From: Botryosphaeria dothidea
Taxonomy: Eukaryota; Ascomycota; Dothideomycetes; Botryosphaeriales; Botryosphaeriaceae
DNA: 64,000 nt
Direction of reading: 5' to 3'
Assembly (NCBI GenBank): GCA_011503125.2
Contig: WWBZ02000062.1
Span: forward strand, 1 to 64,000
The notes beneath the pieces are model-generated. The model had not been told where the DNA came from. It did not search any database and saw only the letters and a list, made by a program, of their open reading frames with translations. This document shows, piece after piece, positions 12,852 to 24,743 of this stretch (position 1 is the first letter of the stretch; every line of letters begins with the position of its first letter). Made by a program: the position numbers and the translations under genes.

Positions 12852-13619
12852 TATAACGACGGGCCTCTTCTACTAGGCTTCGGAGTCACCTAGCAGGTTC
12901 GGGTAACCGAGGGGTTTACCTTGAATGACAAGAGAAGGGTAAAGGATGGGAATAACGGGTAGAAATCACGTAATAAGTAAGTGCACGGTGTGCGAAAGGC
13001 TCGTTACCTCCAATAGGGTTATATTAGAACTTTGAGTTGACCACGAAGGTTAAAGTACTATCTAATAAGTATAGTTATATACAAGTAGGAAAGCTATGAC
13101 AATCTGGTATGGTGTTTGGATCTTTTCTGATCTAGTAGGTGTTGGATTAGTAGAGATCTAAAGGTGGGTCTTGGATCAGTCCTGATCCAAGGTGGGTCCT
13201 TACGTGATGCGGGCGCTTAGACTTCTCTCCCGGATCCCGTTTTCTAATCTTGTAAACGGACGCGATAACCACCTTTCTCTTAACCGCTCCCTATGCCTCT
13301 TATCGGTTTCCCGGGTTCTGCCAGCCTAACCGTTCAGCGTTACCGGCGGCCCTTAGTCGCGTTGTTCCCCTACGGGTTCTCTGACTTATCGGCGCTTCGC
13401 TGGTTTCCTTGTGCCTTGTAGGCTTTCCTCCCGTACGGGCCTTAGTCTTGGTAACTAATCCTTTAAGCGCCGACTCCCTTAGGGCTAACCTTTCCGTACG
13501 GGATCTCTTATAGTGCGGCTCTGCTAGCCGTGCGGGAACTTGGTCCCTGCGGTGTTTTCTCCCGTGCGGGTTTCCTGCCCTTGGGGTACTAAAGTCCGTG
13601 TGGCCTAGGGTTCGTAACA
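12852..13619 (-). repeat. LTR of Gypsy-3 (768 bp)
   Basis: On the minus strand it begins TGTTACGAACCC and ends GTTATA (RIPed GTTACA). It is followed inward by the same 23-bp conserved stretch that follows the intact element's 5' LTR (identical apart from position relative to RIP). The U3 part carries five spaced copies of a CCGTACGGG-like palindrome near 13,368, 13,431, 13,494, 13,528 and 13,562. The downstream half shares CCTTCGTGGTCAA with the other LTRs. Confidence 0.85.
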
Positions 13620-16022
13620 GTTATCTTCTTCTCTATTATCCTACCTAAATACTATCGGCCCTCGGATCTACTACCTACTAATTACTATTACGATATCGCG
13701 GTACGCCTATATAGTAATCTTATGCCCTAAACTAGCGGCCGTCTTACGCTTTATCGCCTACCTTATCCGCTCTATCGTCTACCTCTTACTACCGGGCTCG
13801 GACGCCTATAAATACGCCGATAACGGCGGTAACTACGGCGGCTTTTACTTTTAATTCTACCTCCGTCTTTACGGCTACTCTTACTCCTATTATTATCTCT
13901 AACTTCGCCTCTACTACCTCTACTACTTCTACTACTTCTACCCCTACTATTTATCGCGTATTAATACCTCTATTCGCTACTAAAATAGTAAAACTAACTA
14001 TAAATATAATACTAATAACTCGCCTACCTCGTAGGGCAAATATCGGTAAATAATCTTAACGTCCCCCTATAACGCGTATCCCTTATAATACCGCGTAACG
14101 AACACGACTATGCCGTCCTCGATAAAAATATACCGGTACTCTACCTCGGCCGTATTACTATACCTAATACTTAATATCTCGGGGCTCTTCCTCGGCTACC
14201 CGCCCGTAATATATATTAATACTAATAACTTCTCCTTAAACGCGGCCACGCGGCCTATTTAATCTAACGCGGCCTCGTAGCTTAACTCTAACGCCGCTCC
14301 CTACCGAGTAAACCGCCTTCTAATCTTATTATTCTCTATAATCCGCTCGAATAACTACGACCTACCGTCTACGGGAAATCTATTACGCTAATTCTATAAA
14401 AAATTCTACCCTCGACGGCCGTTTATCGGGTTATCGTATATCGAATACTACGGTACCGCGGGTACCTATTACCGGCTTTTATAAAATAATAAATTCTCGA
14501 CTAATACCTACGCCGTCGTCTACGCTAACTAGTATACTATACCGCGGAACTACGCTATACTAAACGATACGTTCTTATACTCTAATACGTTTCTATTTCT
14601 CTACCCGACGTGCCTCTTTACCGTCGTATTAAAATAAATCTTTATTTCGTACGCCCGTAAATCTAACTACTACTATATCGGGCTATCGCTACCACGGACT
14701 ATAAAATCGTCTATTATCTTATTTATCTACTATAAACTACTTCTACCGGGCTATCCGGTCCGGTTATTACGGCTATTACTCCTACTACCGCTACTACTTC
14801 TACCGCTACTCGTACCGCTACTTCTACTACCGCTACTACTACCGCTACTACTACTACTTTTATATCTACTATTCTCGAAATCGTACGGCCGTACGCTCGG
14901 GCTATACCGCTCGTCCTCCTCCGCCGGGGCTACGATCTTAAATACTTTCTAAATTACTATAAAATACGCTACCTTTATTAACGCCGATAAAATCGACGTA
15001 TACGTATCCGGGCTCCTCTAACTATTACCTATTAGGTTAACCCCTAATACGGCTACGGCGTATACTAACGCGCTTTCGTACTCGTACGCGGCGAATCGCT
15101 AATTTAATAACTCTATATAAAAATCTAAATACGCGCGTTAAATACGGGTTAATTTTTATAGCTAGTTATCGTCGTCGTTATCGCCGTCGCCGTTATCGTT
15201 CTCTTTCTTATTAGTACTATTAATTTCCCTATCGTTACCGTCGTCGTCTTCGTTCTTAGTTCCGCTACTATCTTCGCCTTCTATTACCCTCTCGGCCTCG
15301 TTTATTAACCTTATAAATATCTTCTTCTAACTACGGGTAAATTTATACTCCGGGCTATTCTAATCGTACTCCCGCTACGTCCTAATAAAAAATATTAATA
15401 TCTACTACTATAGCCGGACCCGGTTCTTAATCGACTTCTCGTCTAAATACGGCTATAACGGCTAGTATTAGTTCTAATACTTCTTCGTTCTAATCGCCTA
15501 TATCCGTATCGACACGCCTACCCTCTTCGCTACGCTCTTCTAACTAATACGGCTAACGTTCTCTATCGCCGTCTATACCGCTATCTTAATCGGCTTATAC
15601 GGATCGTCTTCTTCGTTCTCGCCGAAGGCTCTCCGCCTTCTATTTTTACTATCGTTACCGTCGTCCGGCTCTCTAACGGCCTATAATAAATCCTCGCGGT
15701 TCTTATCGACTAAATACTACTACTACTACGTTCGCTCTAACTATAAGTTCGTCTAATTTCTCTCGGCGTTCTAAATAATCGCGGCCGCTACCTTCTCGGC
15801 CTCTTTAATTCGTTTCTATATCTACTATTACGCCCGTGCCTACGTATTTCTACTACTATCGCTACTACTACTACTACCGCCTCTACCGTCTTTATCCGCT
15901 CTATTCTTCTTCTCTACCGGCTACTATACTTCGAAATACTACGATCCGTACCGGCTCGTAAAAAATCGCTAATAATATACCCGCCTCGCTACTTCTTAAA
16001 ACTACCTCTTAATCCGCTACTT
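13620..16022 (-). pseudogene. Distal copy of telomere-linked helicase unit, first part (RIPed)
   Basis: Extremely CpA/TpG-poor, stop-riddled DNA of pyrimidine-rich plus strand. The stretch at about 14,010-14,250 aligns by eye with 27,040-27,260 of the proximal helicase unit (shared runs around TCGCCTACCT and GTAATATATATTAA). I therefore read it as the N-terminal-side part of another minus-strand helicase unit. The helicase core of this copy is missing because Gypsy-3 sits at its left edge. Low-complexity CTACTA-rich tracts occur near 14,790-14,860. The function of this N-terminal part is not recognised. Confidence 0.6.
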
Positions 16023-16027
16023 CTTAC

Positions 16028-16464
16028 TATTACGAAGTAGCCTTCTTAGAGAGTATAGGAAGGTCGGGAAAGGCCTTCGAGGAAGCCCCGCGGGAGAAAG
16101 AAATTAATTACGTAACTCTATACGTAACTACTCTACTAAGACCTATATATCGCTCTTAGGAGCCGGGTAATAAAGAGCAACCATCGCCTACTAGAGCCGG
16201 GCTATATTAGGTAATACGAGATTATATAGAACTCTCCTACGTATATAAACTACGCTCTCTAGATAGCTTTAACCTTCGTAGTTAACTTTAATAATAATTT
16301 AGTACTAATTATTAGTAATAAGGCCTTCGTACGCAGTACTTAGTCTTTAGTCGTCTACTCGTTCCTCGCGTACCTCTTCTTATACCTACTTAAGAAAAAC
16401 CCTTTAATAGGTTTCTACTCTCTTTAGTATTTAGATTCTTAGAGGTAGAGGCCCGCTCGTTATA
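16028..16464 (+). repeat. 5' LTR of Gypsy-2
   Basis: Starts TATTACGAAG (RIPed TGTTACG) and ends GTTATA. The last 246 bp match R-U5 of the intact element, including a TATATAAA box and CCTTCGTGGTCAA-type sequence. The first 191 bp (U3) are unrelated to the intact element's U3. Confidence 0.92.
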
Positions 16465-19400
16465 CTTTAACTACTATCCTTGTAAGGAGAGGGACCTTTT
16501 TAGAAACGAGTTTATTAGGTTAAGTATTATCCCGCCTAACGAGCTTAGGGAAAGTATATAATAGCACTAGGATCTTAGATGGACGTCGACCTAATAGAGG
16601 GTCGCGCTAAGGGTACTTAGGGGCGTACTCCGCCCGCGCTATAAATAGAGCCTACTAGAGCTAAGCTCTTATAACTTATTAAGGAATTAAAAGCTTAGAA
16701 CGCTCGATTAATCGAGTATATAATAAAGCGGAGCGCTACTAAGGTTAAAGTAGCGGTACCCGAGAAGTTCGATAGAAATAGGAAGAAGCTCTAATCCTTC
16801 CTACTCTAGATACAACGCTACCTCTAGTTTAACTAAGTATAATTCGATAACGACGCCGAGAAAGTACTCTTCGTATTAATCTACCTTAGAGGAACGGTAG
16901 AGGTATAGATAGAACTATACCTTCGCGACTACCTAGCTAACGAATACTCTTTCGAGAAGAGACGGGTAAAGACTAAGAAAATCTTCGATACCTATACGGG
17001 ATTCGTAGACAACCTTAGGGCTACTTTTAACGATCGGAACGAAGTCCGTAAAGCCTCTAACGATATTATAACCGTTAAATAGATAGGATCTATAGCTATC
17101 TACGTAACTAAGTTTTAGTAGCTTATAGCCTACCTCGAATAGTTAGATAAGACTTTCCGTAATCTCTTCTATAAGGGTCTAAAGAACGAAGTTAAGAAGA
17201 ATATAATTACTTACGAATATCTATCTACCTTTTAGAAGATAGTAGACCTTACGTCTTAGATCGACGGTCGTATATACGAATAGAAGATAGGTTCTCGATA
17301 ATCTAATACCTCGAAGCTACGCCGTAAAAGAATAACCCTCGAAGGCGGAGACGCTATAGCCCTTAACGCGGCTAATAGATAGAATTCTAAGAAGGGCAAT
17401 AATAGTTATAATAATAAGAAGCCTAAGGGACCTAACCCGAACTAGACGGATAAGTAGAAATAGCGCTATAAGAATCGACTCTATATTACCTACGGTAGTA
17501 ATAAATACTTCTCTTCTAAGTACCCGTAGAACTCTCGTAGTAAGAAGGATAATAAGTAGACTTCGAGCGCTTAGCGTAAAGCGTCGGTTACATCTCGCTA
17601 AGATAACTACGATACGCTATACTAAATAGCCTATTACGATAACGGCTATTAGACGTATTAAACTAGCAAGGATATCTCTAGATAGTACCTCTACGAACCT
17701 CGAAACTTCGGTATAATAACTAGGAACGAAGAAGTTATCGAAACCGACGATATTATCGATAGTTTCCCTCTAGACGACGAACTTATTAATAGCGAAATAG
17801 GAGAACTATACGAGAGTACTAGTAAAATATAGTCGGACGATATATCTATACTATCCGATAGGCTAGATATCCTCGTCTCGCTAGAAGTTCTCGCTAAAAG
17901 ATACGGCATTAGCAACTACCTACGGAACGAATAGGGCAATCTTAGCTAAATAATCTAGATTCCGTATTAGAAAAGTATCGCGCTTACGGTTATTTAGGGA
18001 TAGCGTTAGAATACTCTTTAGGAAACCCGAATTAAATAAGATAGAAAGAAGTACGAACTTCTAGTAACTAAAGAAACGATACTCGTCGAACGCTACTACT
18101 AAGAAACCTTAGCGCGCGAGTAAGTAGACTACGACTTCCTTCGGGAACTAGCACGGATCCTCTACTAGTACGGCACGGCAACGATCTAATATTATATACT
18201 CTAGTAGATTCCGGATAAGAAGCTTAATCGACTAATCTTTAGATATTAGGTTCGAAAGAATAAAGTTTACTAGCGAAGAAAGTAGAACGCCGATAAATAG
18301 ACTAACTAGAAGTAAGTATATCTATAAGTTAACGAATAGGAAGACTATATATATAGCGAAGTCTACGGCTATCCTATACTAAAAAACTAGACGGCCCTAC
18401 GGCAACGGGACTAACCTAGGGGCTATAGTCTAGGTCCCTTTATATAGTATTACGTACATCGAAAACGGAAACTCTTACCGGACTAAATCTATAGAAATAG
18501 TTTAAGATATAGGGAATACTTAACGGAGTACCTACTAGAATCCTAATCGATATAGAATTAAGCGGAAATTTTATCTATAACGAGCTTATATAGAAGATAA
18601 ATATCCCGTACCGTAAGAAATAGGAACCGTATTCTCTTAGTAGATTCGACGGATCCTAGGTAGCCTACGGAGAAGGCTAGGTAAAGATAAAAACGGAGGA
18701 AGTAACCCTCTAAATAGGAAACTATTAAGAACGGATTTCCCTCGACGTCTAACGTATTCCTAGACACGATATTATTCTAGGTATATCCTAGATCCGGATA
18801 TAGAAACCTATCTTCGACTTCGGAGAAGGAGACTCTATTATCTTTCGAGAGAAGCTCGAGAACCTTCTACGAAAATAAGGATTATAGAAGGAGAATAGGT
18901 TATTAGATACTTTTCGAAAACTTCTATTAATATTAACACGGAAAGTAGCTAGTATAAGGCCTAAATATAATAACTATATAGGCGACTCCGATAGTAGTAT
19001 AAGTTAGTACTAGGATTACGACGTAAGTAGCGAAGCCTTCTCGGTAAAATATAGCCCTATTATAGGAATAAGCCCTACTAAGCGAAACGATACCCCCGAC
19101 TTAAGCTACGACTCTAGCTACGATAGCGTAAGAACTAGTAACGGTAGTATTAACGGTAATAATAGCGTAAGACCTAGTAACGGCAGTATTAACGGCAATC
19201 TTAAAGAAAGCGTAAGATAGAACTAGGATAGTAGCGTACGAGACGCCGCCTCCTCGGTAAAATATAGCACCTTAAGTAGAGTAAGACTAACTAAATCTAG
19301 TATTCCCGACGAATAAGTATAGTATATACTACGAAGGACTACGAGGAAAAGGTATAAGGCTAAGAGTAAGGCTTCGCGTAAGTAATTAGCAGCCGTAGAA

Positions 19401-22400
19401 CCTTAAATCGACGTCTAGATAATCTTAGGAGAGGTATTTAAGCGTATAAGACGCCAAGGCTACCAGGTCTACCTTATATATATTAAACCCTTATAGGCGG
19501 TATAATAGAGAGTATTAGCTAAGGCCGTACGGGAAAGACTTAAAGATAAGAATAGTTCTACTCCTATTAGAGGAGACGATCCCGCGAGAATCTAGAGAGG
19601 ATAACACGGTAGTTTAGAGATATAGAACGACCTATACGGAGAACCTCTAATACCGGAAATAGAAACGGTACCTAGCGAGTATTAGGACTTAATAGCCGTT
19701 TACTAGGAAAGAGGAAAAGGAGATTTACTAAAGTATTAACTATAGAACTACGAAATTCCGCTTAAGCCAGGCACGAAACTAGCTTATAAGCCTATCTACT
19801 CCTTATTAGTAAGGAAATAGAGGCTTTAAGGGAATATATCGAGAAGAACCTCGAACGTAGATATATCCGGCCTTTAACGTTATTAGCCGGATATCTAATC
19901 CTTTTCGTCCTAAAGAAAAATAGTAAACTACGCCTCTATGTCGACTACCGACAACTTAATAATATTACGATTAAGAACCGCTATCCGCTTCTACGTATCG
20001 ACGAGCTCTAAGATAAGTTAGGGAAAGTAAAGTACTTTACGAAGCTGGACCTCCGGAAAGAATACTACCTAGTTAGGATTAAAGAAGGAGAAGAATAGAA
20101 GATAGCCTTTAGAACGAGGCTGGGACTCTACGAGTATACGGTTATACTATTCGGGCTTACTAACGCGCTAGCAACCTTCTAAAATCTCGTTAATAACACG
20201 CTACGCGAATACTTAGATATCTTCTACTTAGCTTACCTTAACGATATCCTTATCTTTTTAGAAATACTCAAGGATTATAAGAAGTATATTAGAAAGGTCC
20301 TAGAAGCCCTCTAGGTAAAAAATCTATCTATCGTACCCGAGAAATACGAATAGCACGTTTAAAGGACAGAATTCTTAGGCTTTATTATTACCCTAGGTTA
20401 CGTCGGTATAGACGACTCGAAACTAGATTCTATTAGAGAATAGCTAGTACCTAAGACGATTAAGGAAGTTTAGTCCTTCCTTAGATTCGCGAACTTCTAT
20501 CGAAAGTTTATTTAGAACTACTTAAAGGTTACGGAATCTTTAACGCGACTTACTCGAAAGAAGTATAGCTTTAAATAAAGAGACGATTAGTAGCAAGCCT
20601 TCGAATCGCTTAAACGTATGTTTCGCGAAGCACCGGTTTTAGGAATATATAATCCCGATAAACCTATCGAAGTAGAAACTAATACGTTAGAATTCGCCCT
20701 CGAAGTATATCTTAGCTAGCCTAACGAAGAAGGTAGATAGCACCTAATCGCGTTTTACTCTAGAAAGTTTATACCGGCAGAGCTTAACTATAATACTTAT
20801 AATAAGAAGCTCTTAGTAATCGTCTTAGTATTTAAGTAATAGAGATACTATCTTAAAGGAGCTAGCTATTAGGTAGTAGTATATTACGATTATTAAAATC
20901 TTACGCGCTTTACCACGACTAAGGAGCTAAACTAACGATAGGTTCGCTAGTCTAAGGAAATAGCCTCCTACGATTTTAAGATTATATATAGAAAAGATAT
21001 AGATAACGCCGCCGCTAACGCGCTTAGTAGAAGAGTAGACTATATAGAAAAACGAATCGAGCCGTACCCTATAGTATTCGTAGTAGATAGCGATAGATCG
21101 CTTACCCTTGCTAGATCGTCTTTTCTAATACTTCGTATCGAGTTAAACCTATAGTATTTAAAGATCCGAGAAGTATACGTATAGGACTTCTTCGCGTAGG
21201 AACTTTTAGCGCTCGAGAACGATCCGCGTGTTACTCGAGATAGAGAAGGAACGCTTCTCTTTAAAGAATTAATCTATATTCCGGTAAGACTACGAGAAGT
21301 ACTAGTTAAGGATATATACGAAGCACCCGCGTATAGATATTAGGGTATCGATAGGATAACCGAAAGGATTATACGAAACTTCTACTTTCTAGGGTTACGG
21401 AAGATAGTCTAGCGTATAGTCTCGTAATATAACCTTTATATTAGAAGTAAAGCTACGATATACGCTCCGTACGGATAACTATAACCTCTAGAAGTTCTAG
21501 AACGACTATAGTAATTAGTTACGCTAGACTTTATTACGAAGCTACTATAGTCGAGAGACTCGCTTACTAGAGTTAAGTACGACTCGATCCTAGTCTTTAT
21601 CGATAGACTTACGAAGTACGCTTACTTCTTACTCTACCTCGAGGTATCGAATATAGAATAGCTAGCTTATACGTTTCTCCGATATATCTTCGCGGATTAC
21701 GAAATACCGGAAGAACTAGTTTCGGATAGAGATAAGCTAATACGTTCTAAATTCTAGTAAACGCTTATACGTTAACTTAGGGCTAAAAATAAACTCTCTA
21801 TAACCGTATACCCGTAAACGGACGGTTAGATAGAACGGATAAACCGGACTCTCGAATAATATCTCCGCTATTTCGTTAACTACCTATAGAACGATTAGGC
21901 TATATAGCTATCTATAGTATAGTTCGCCTATAATAGCGCTAAATAAGAGTTAACTAACGTATCCCCGTTCTTTACTAACTATAGATTCGAACTAGACGCG
22001 TATAGAGAAGCTATTCTAAGTCGAAAATTGGCCTAGCAAGGTATTCTTAAAGCCGACCAGCTAAAAGAACTATATAAAGCCATTAGTCTTAACCTCGAGC
22101 ACGTACGAATTATAATATCTAAGTACTATAATAGACGGTACTAGACGGCACCGAATCTAAAGAGGGGGGATAAAGTATACCTCCTTATAAAAAATATTAA
22201 ATTAAAGCGACTAAGCGATAAATTGGATTTTAAGAAAACTAGTCTATTCGAAATCTTAGAAAAACTCGGAAACGTTACGTATCGACTTAAATTACTAATA
22301 ACGATATAGATAAATTCTATCTTTTACGTAGTATTGCTCGAGCTAGTACTAGAAAACGCTATAATCCTAGAAACTCTAGAAGAGATAATTCTAGAAAACC

Positions 22401-22559
22401 TAGATGCCGAAGAAGACGAATACCTAGTCGAGAAGATCCTAGACTATAAAAGATTTAGATATTAGCTTAAATACCTTATTAAATAGGAAGAATACGGAAA
22501 TAAGAATAACTAATAGGTACCTAAGAACGATATATATCTAGATCTCGTTATAGAATTCT

Positions 22560-23280
22560 ACCGTTAAAATCCTAACCTCCTATAGAAACGAGGTCGTCCC
22601 CGAACGAGAATAGCGGGAAACCCGCGAGATAGGAAGATAAACGAGCGGAATTTATAAGGTTAGAAGAACGCGGAGACTTCGCGTTAGCTATAGACTCGCC
22701 GGTAGACTTAGTAGACTTAGCTACCTACGGCGTAGTAGGACCTACCGTCTCGTAACGTGGCCGTTTTAACGCGGACGGACCCTTAGAATTTTTAGAATTA
22801 GAAAGACCCCTAGACGAGCTGGAAGCCTTAGCCCTCTTAAGCTCCTCTAGCGTCTTAAAACCCTTACGAATTATACGGGAACGACGCTCGTAAAGAAAAC
22901 GACGCTATTTACGAAGACGAACTAGCTTCTCTAAAGTAGCATCCTCTTCCGCCACTATATAGTTATACTCGCGATTAAGCCTATCTACTAGAAAGGATTA
23001 ATAAAGAAAAAGGTAATAAAGGATTAAGAGGAAACGTACGACCTAAATTACTAGCCTCCGTAATATCGTACTTCTTCCGACGAGCCTTAAAATAAGCGGC
23101 GTATACCTACGGGTTATCGGGAAGCGCGATATACTCGGACCTATACTCTAGGCAGGAAGTATAAGAAATTATTTTAACACCGTTTAGAAGGATATTCTGA
23201 AGCTGTCGCTTGCGAGATAAGGTAGAACGATGCTGCTTAGTAGGACGAGAAGCGATCTCGCCGTCGTTAGGATAGGTACG
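22560..23280 (-). pseudogene. RIP-killed antisense gene in Gypsy-2
   Basis: On the minus strand a run of readable codons encodes basic residues, then a short segment in which Tyr codons (TAC/TAT) are spaced like the cysteines of a zinc cluster, consistent with TGC-to-TAC RIP. A charged Arg/Lys/Glu-rich helix follows, then a C-terminal stretch (KRPRYETVG, NSARLSSY) matching the C-terminus of the antisense protein in the intact element (KRPRHETVG, NSARLSPY). It is therefore an orthologous antisense gene, with a different coiled-coil part. Ends are approximate. Confidence 0.6.
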
Positions 23281-23390
23281 CTTTAGAGTTATCGCGAAAA
23301 AACTTATAAAGAAAAGAACCTAGAGGTCTATAAGAAGATATATACGAGACGGAAGAATCTTCGGGCCGAAGATCCTAAAAGAGGGGATAG

Positions 23391-23827
23391 TATTACGAAG
23401 TAGCCTTCCTAGGAAGTATAGAAAGGTCGGGAAAGACCTTTAAGGAAGCCCCGCGGGAGAAAGAAATTAATTACGTAACTCTATACGTAACTACTCTACT
23501 AAGACCTATATATCGCCCTTAGAAGCCGGGTAATAAAGGGCAACTATCGCCTACTAGAGCCGGGCTATATTAGGCAACACGAGATTATATAGAACTCTTC
23601 TACGTATATAAACCACGCTCTCTAGATAGCTTTAACCTTCGTAGTTAACTTTAATAATAATTTAGTACTAATTATTAGTAATAAGGCCTTCGCACGTAGT
23701 GCTTAGTCTTTAGTCGTCTACTCGTTTCTCGCGTACCTCTTCTTATACCTACTTAAGGAAAACCCTTCGATAGGTTTCTATCCTCTTTAGTATTTAGATC
23801 CTTAAAGATAGAGGCCCGCTCGTTATA
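23391..23827 (+). repeat. 3' LTR of Gypsy-2
   Basis: Same length (437 bp) and sequence family as the 5' LTR. It is preceded by a purine tract (about 23,378-23,387) and followed by the target duplication CTTAC. Confidence 0.92.
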
Positions 23828-23832
23828 CTTAC

Positions 23833-24690
23833 TCTTACCCGACCCGCCTCTCTTTCTACTACTATCTACCGACTACTAGTACTTAACGCGCTAATACTTC
23901 TTTATCGCCTTCTCGTTTCGGTAAATATATCTATATCTATCGGGCTATAACTCGTATACTAACCCGTCCGCGTATACTAGTAGCTCCGGGATCGGCCTAT
24001 CGACGCCTACGGGCACCTCGAACTCCCCGGGGAACCTAATTAATCCGGAGAACTATCTAATCTCGTCCGCGATCGCCTCCGCGTTCTTACCGCCGATACC
24101 GTAATATCTACTCTATAAATACCCCTATACCTAATCCGGCTATACCGCGTACCGGTATTCTCTATATATCGCGACCCGATACTTATCTAAATAATAAAAA
24201 TACTCGGCTACTCGGGCGGCTATAATAATTTACGCTTATTATCTACTATCTATTACTTACTATTCGCTACTCGCTACTCTTTAATACTCTAATATAAAAA
24301 ATACGTCTTATTTTTTTTCCCCTAACCGGCTTATTCTTCCTACCTAACTACCCGCCTCTTATCGCCGCTAAACTATCTAACTCGTTCCGCTTCGCTACGG
24401 TCTCTCGTGCTACTACCGGTTACACGTTCGCTCGCCCTCTACCTACCCGGCGATCCTACCCGTCTACTACCGCTCCACTCGGGCTACTTTTATCTTATTA
24501 AATCTAACCCTAACTTACCCTAACTACTAAACTATGCTCGAACGCGCGATCGGACGGGTATATCGCACGTAAAAATTCTTATCGCCCGACCGCGCTCTAT
24601 AACATATCTTAGTTTAACGCGAATCCGACTTTTTTTTCTAAGTCCACCGTACCTAAGTCCACCGTACCCGTAACCCTAACCCTAAACCTT
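23833..24690 (-). pseudogene. Distal helicase unit, second part (RIPed)
   Basis: Continuation of the distal unit on the other side of Gypsy-2: CpA-depleted, stop-rich and without a readable frame. Near its end are short telomere-like bits (CTAACCCTAAC near 24,508, CCCTAACCCTAAA near 24,673) and TTTGTATGGGC at 24,694. The same TTTGTATGGGC precedes the proximal unit's boundary at 38,160, supporting a unit end here. No gene function can be read from this part alone. Confidence 0.5.
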
Positions 24691-24706
24691 AATTTGTATG
24701 GGCTCT

Positions 24707-24732
24707 GAGTCCACCCTTATAAGGGTGGACTC
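24707..24732. repeat. 26-bp perfect palindrome at helicase unit boundary
   Basis: The half-site GAGTCCACCCTTA is followed directly by its exact reverse complement. AACTTTTTCGGTTAGGG follows at once, then the stop codon of the helicase gene on the other strand. A sister palindrome sits at 38,221 with two compensated base-pair differences. Confidence 0.9.
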
Positions 24733-24743
24733 AACTTTTTCGG

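Larger units (their letters stand above)
9986..13619 (-). mobile_element. Gypsy-3: diverged, truncated Ty3/gypsy element
   Basis: A second gypsy family in reverse orientation: LTR at 12,852-13,619, gag remnant at 12,359-12,631, frameshift heptamer at 10,787-10,793, and a protease-like segment at about 10,400-10,690 (GAEGNFISYTF, GHDIILGIPW). Everything downstream of protease is absent: the copy stops at 9985/9986, where the LINE tail begins, so the LINE inserted here and the far half was later lost. RIP is lighter than in Gypsy-1 and -2, especially at 12,360-13,620. The outer LTR end abuts helicase-unit sequence at 13,620. Confidence 0.85.
16028..23827 (+). mobile_element. Gypsy-2: full-length RIP-killed Ty3/gypsy chromovirus
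   Basis: A complete element of 7800 bp with two 437-bp LTRs (16,028-16,464 and 23,391-23,827) flanked by a perfect 5-bp target duplication CTTAC (16,023-16,027 and 23,828-23,832). The gag region (about 16,558-18,390), frameshift heptamer (18,381-18,387), protease, RT, integrase and chromodomain (to about 22,570) follow the intact element codon by codon. ATG, Trp, Gln and Cys codons are converted to ATA, TAG, TAA and TAC/TAT. It is dead on both strands. Its 3' non-pol segment and its U3 differ from those of the intact element, so it is a sister subfamily. Confidence 0.94.

Noticed and set aside
24661..24690. Internal telomere array
   Set aside because: Only two to three imperfect CCCTAA units; noted as part of the unit boundary, not a true telomere array.
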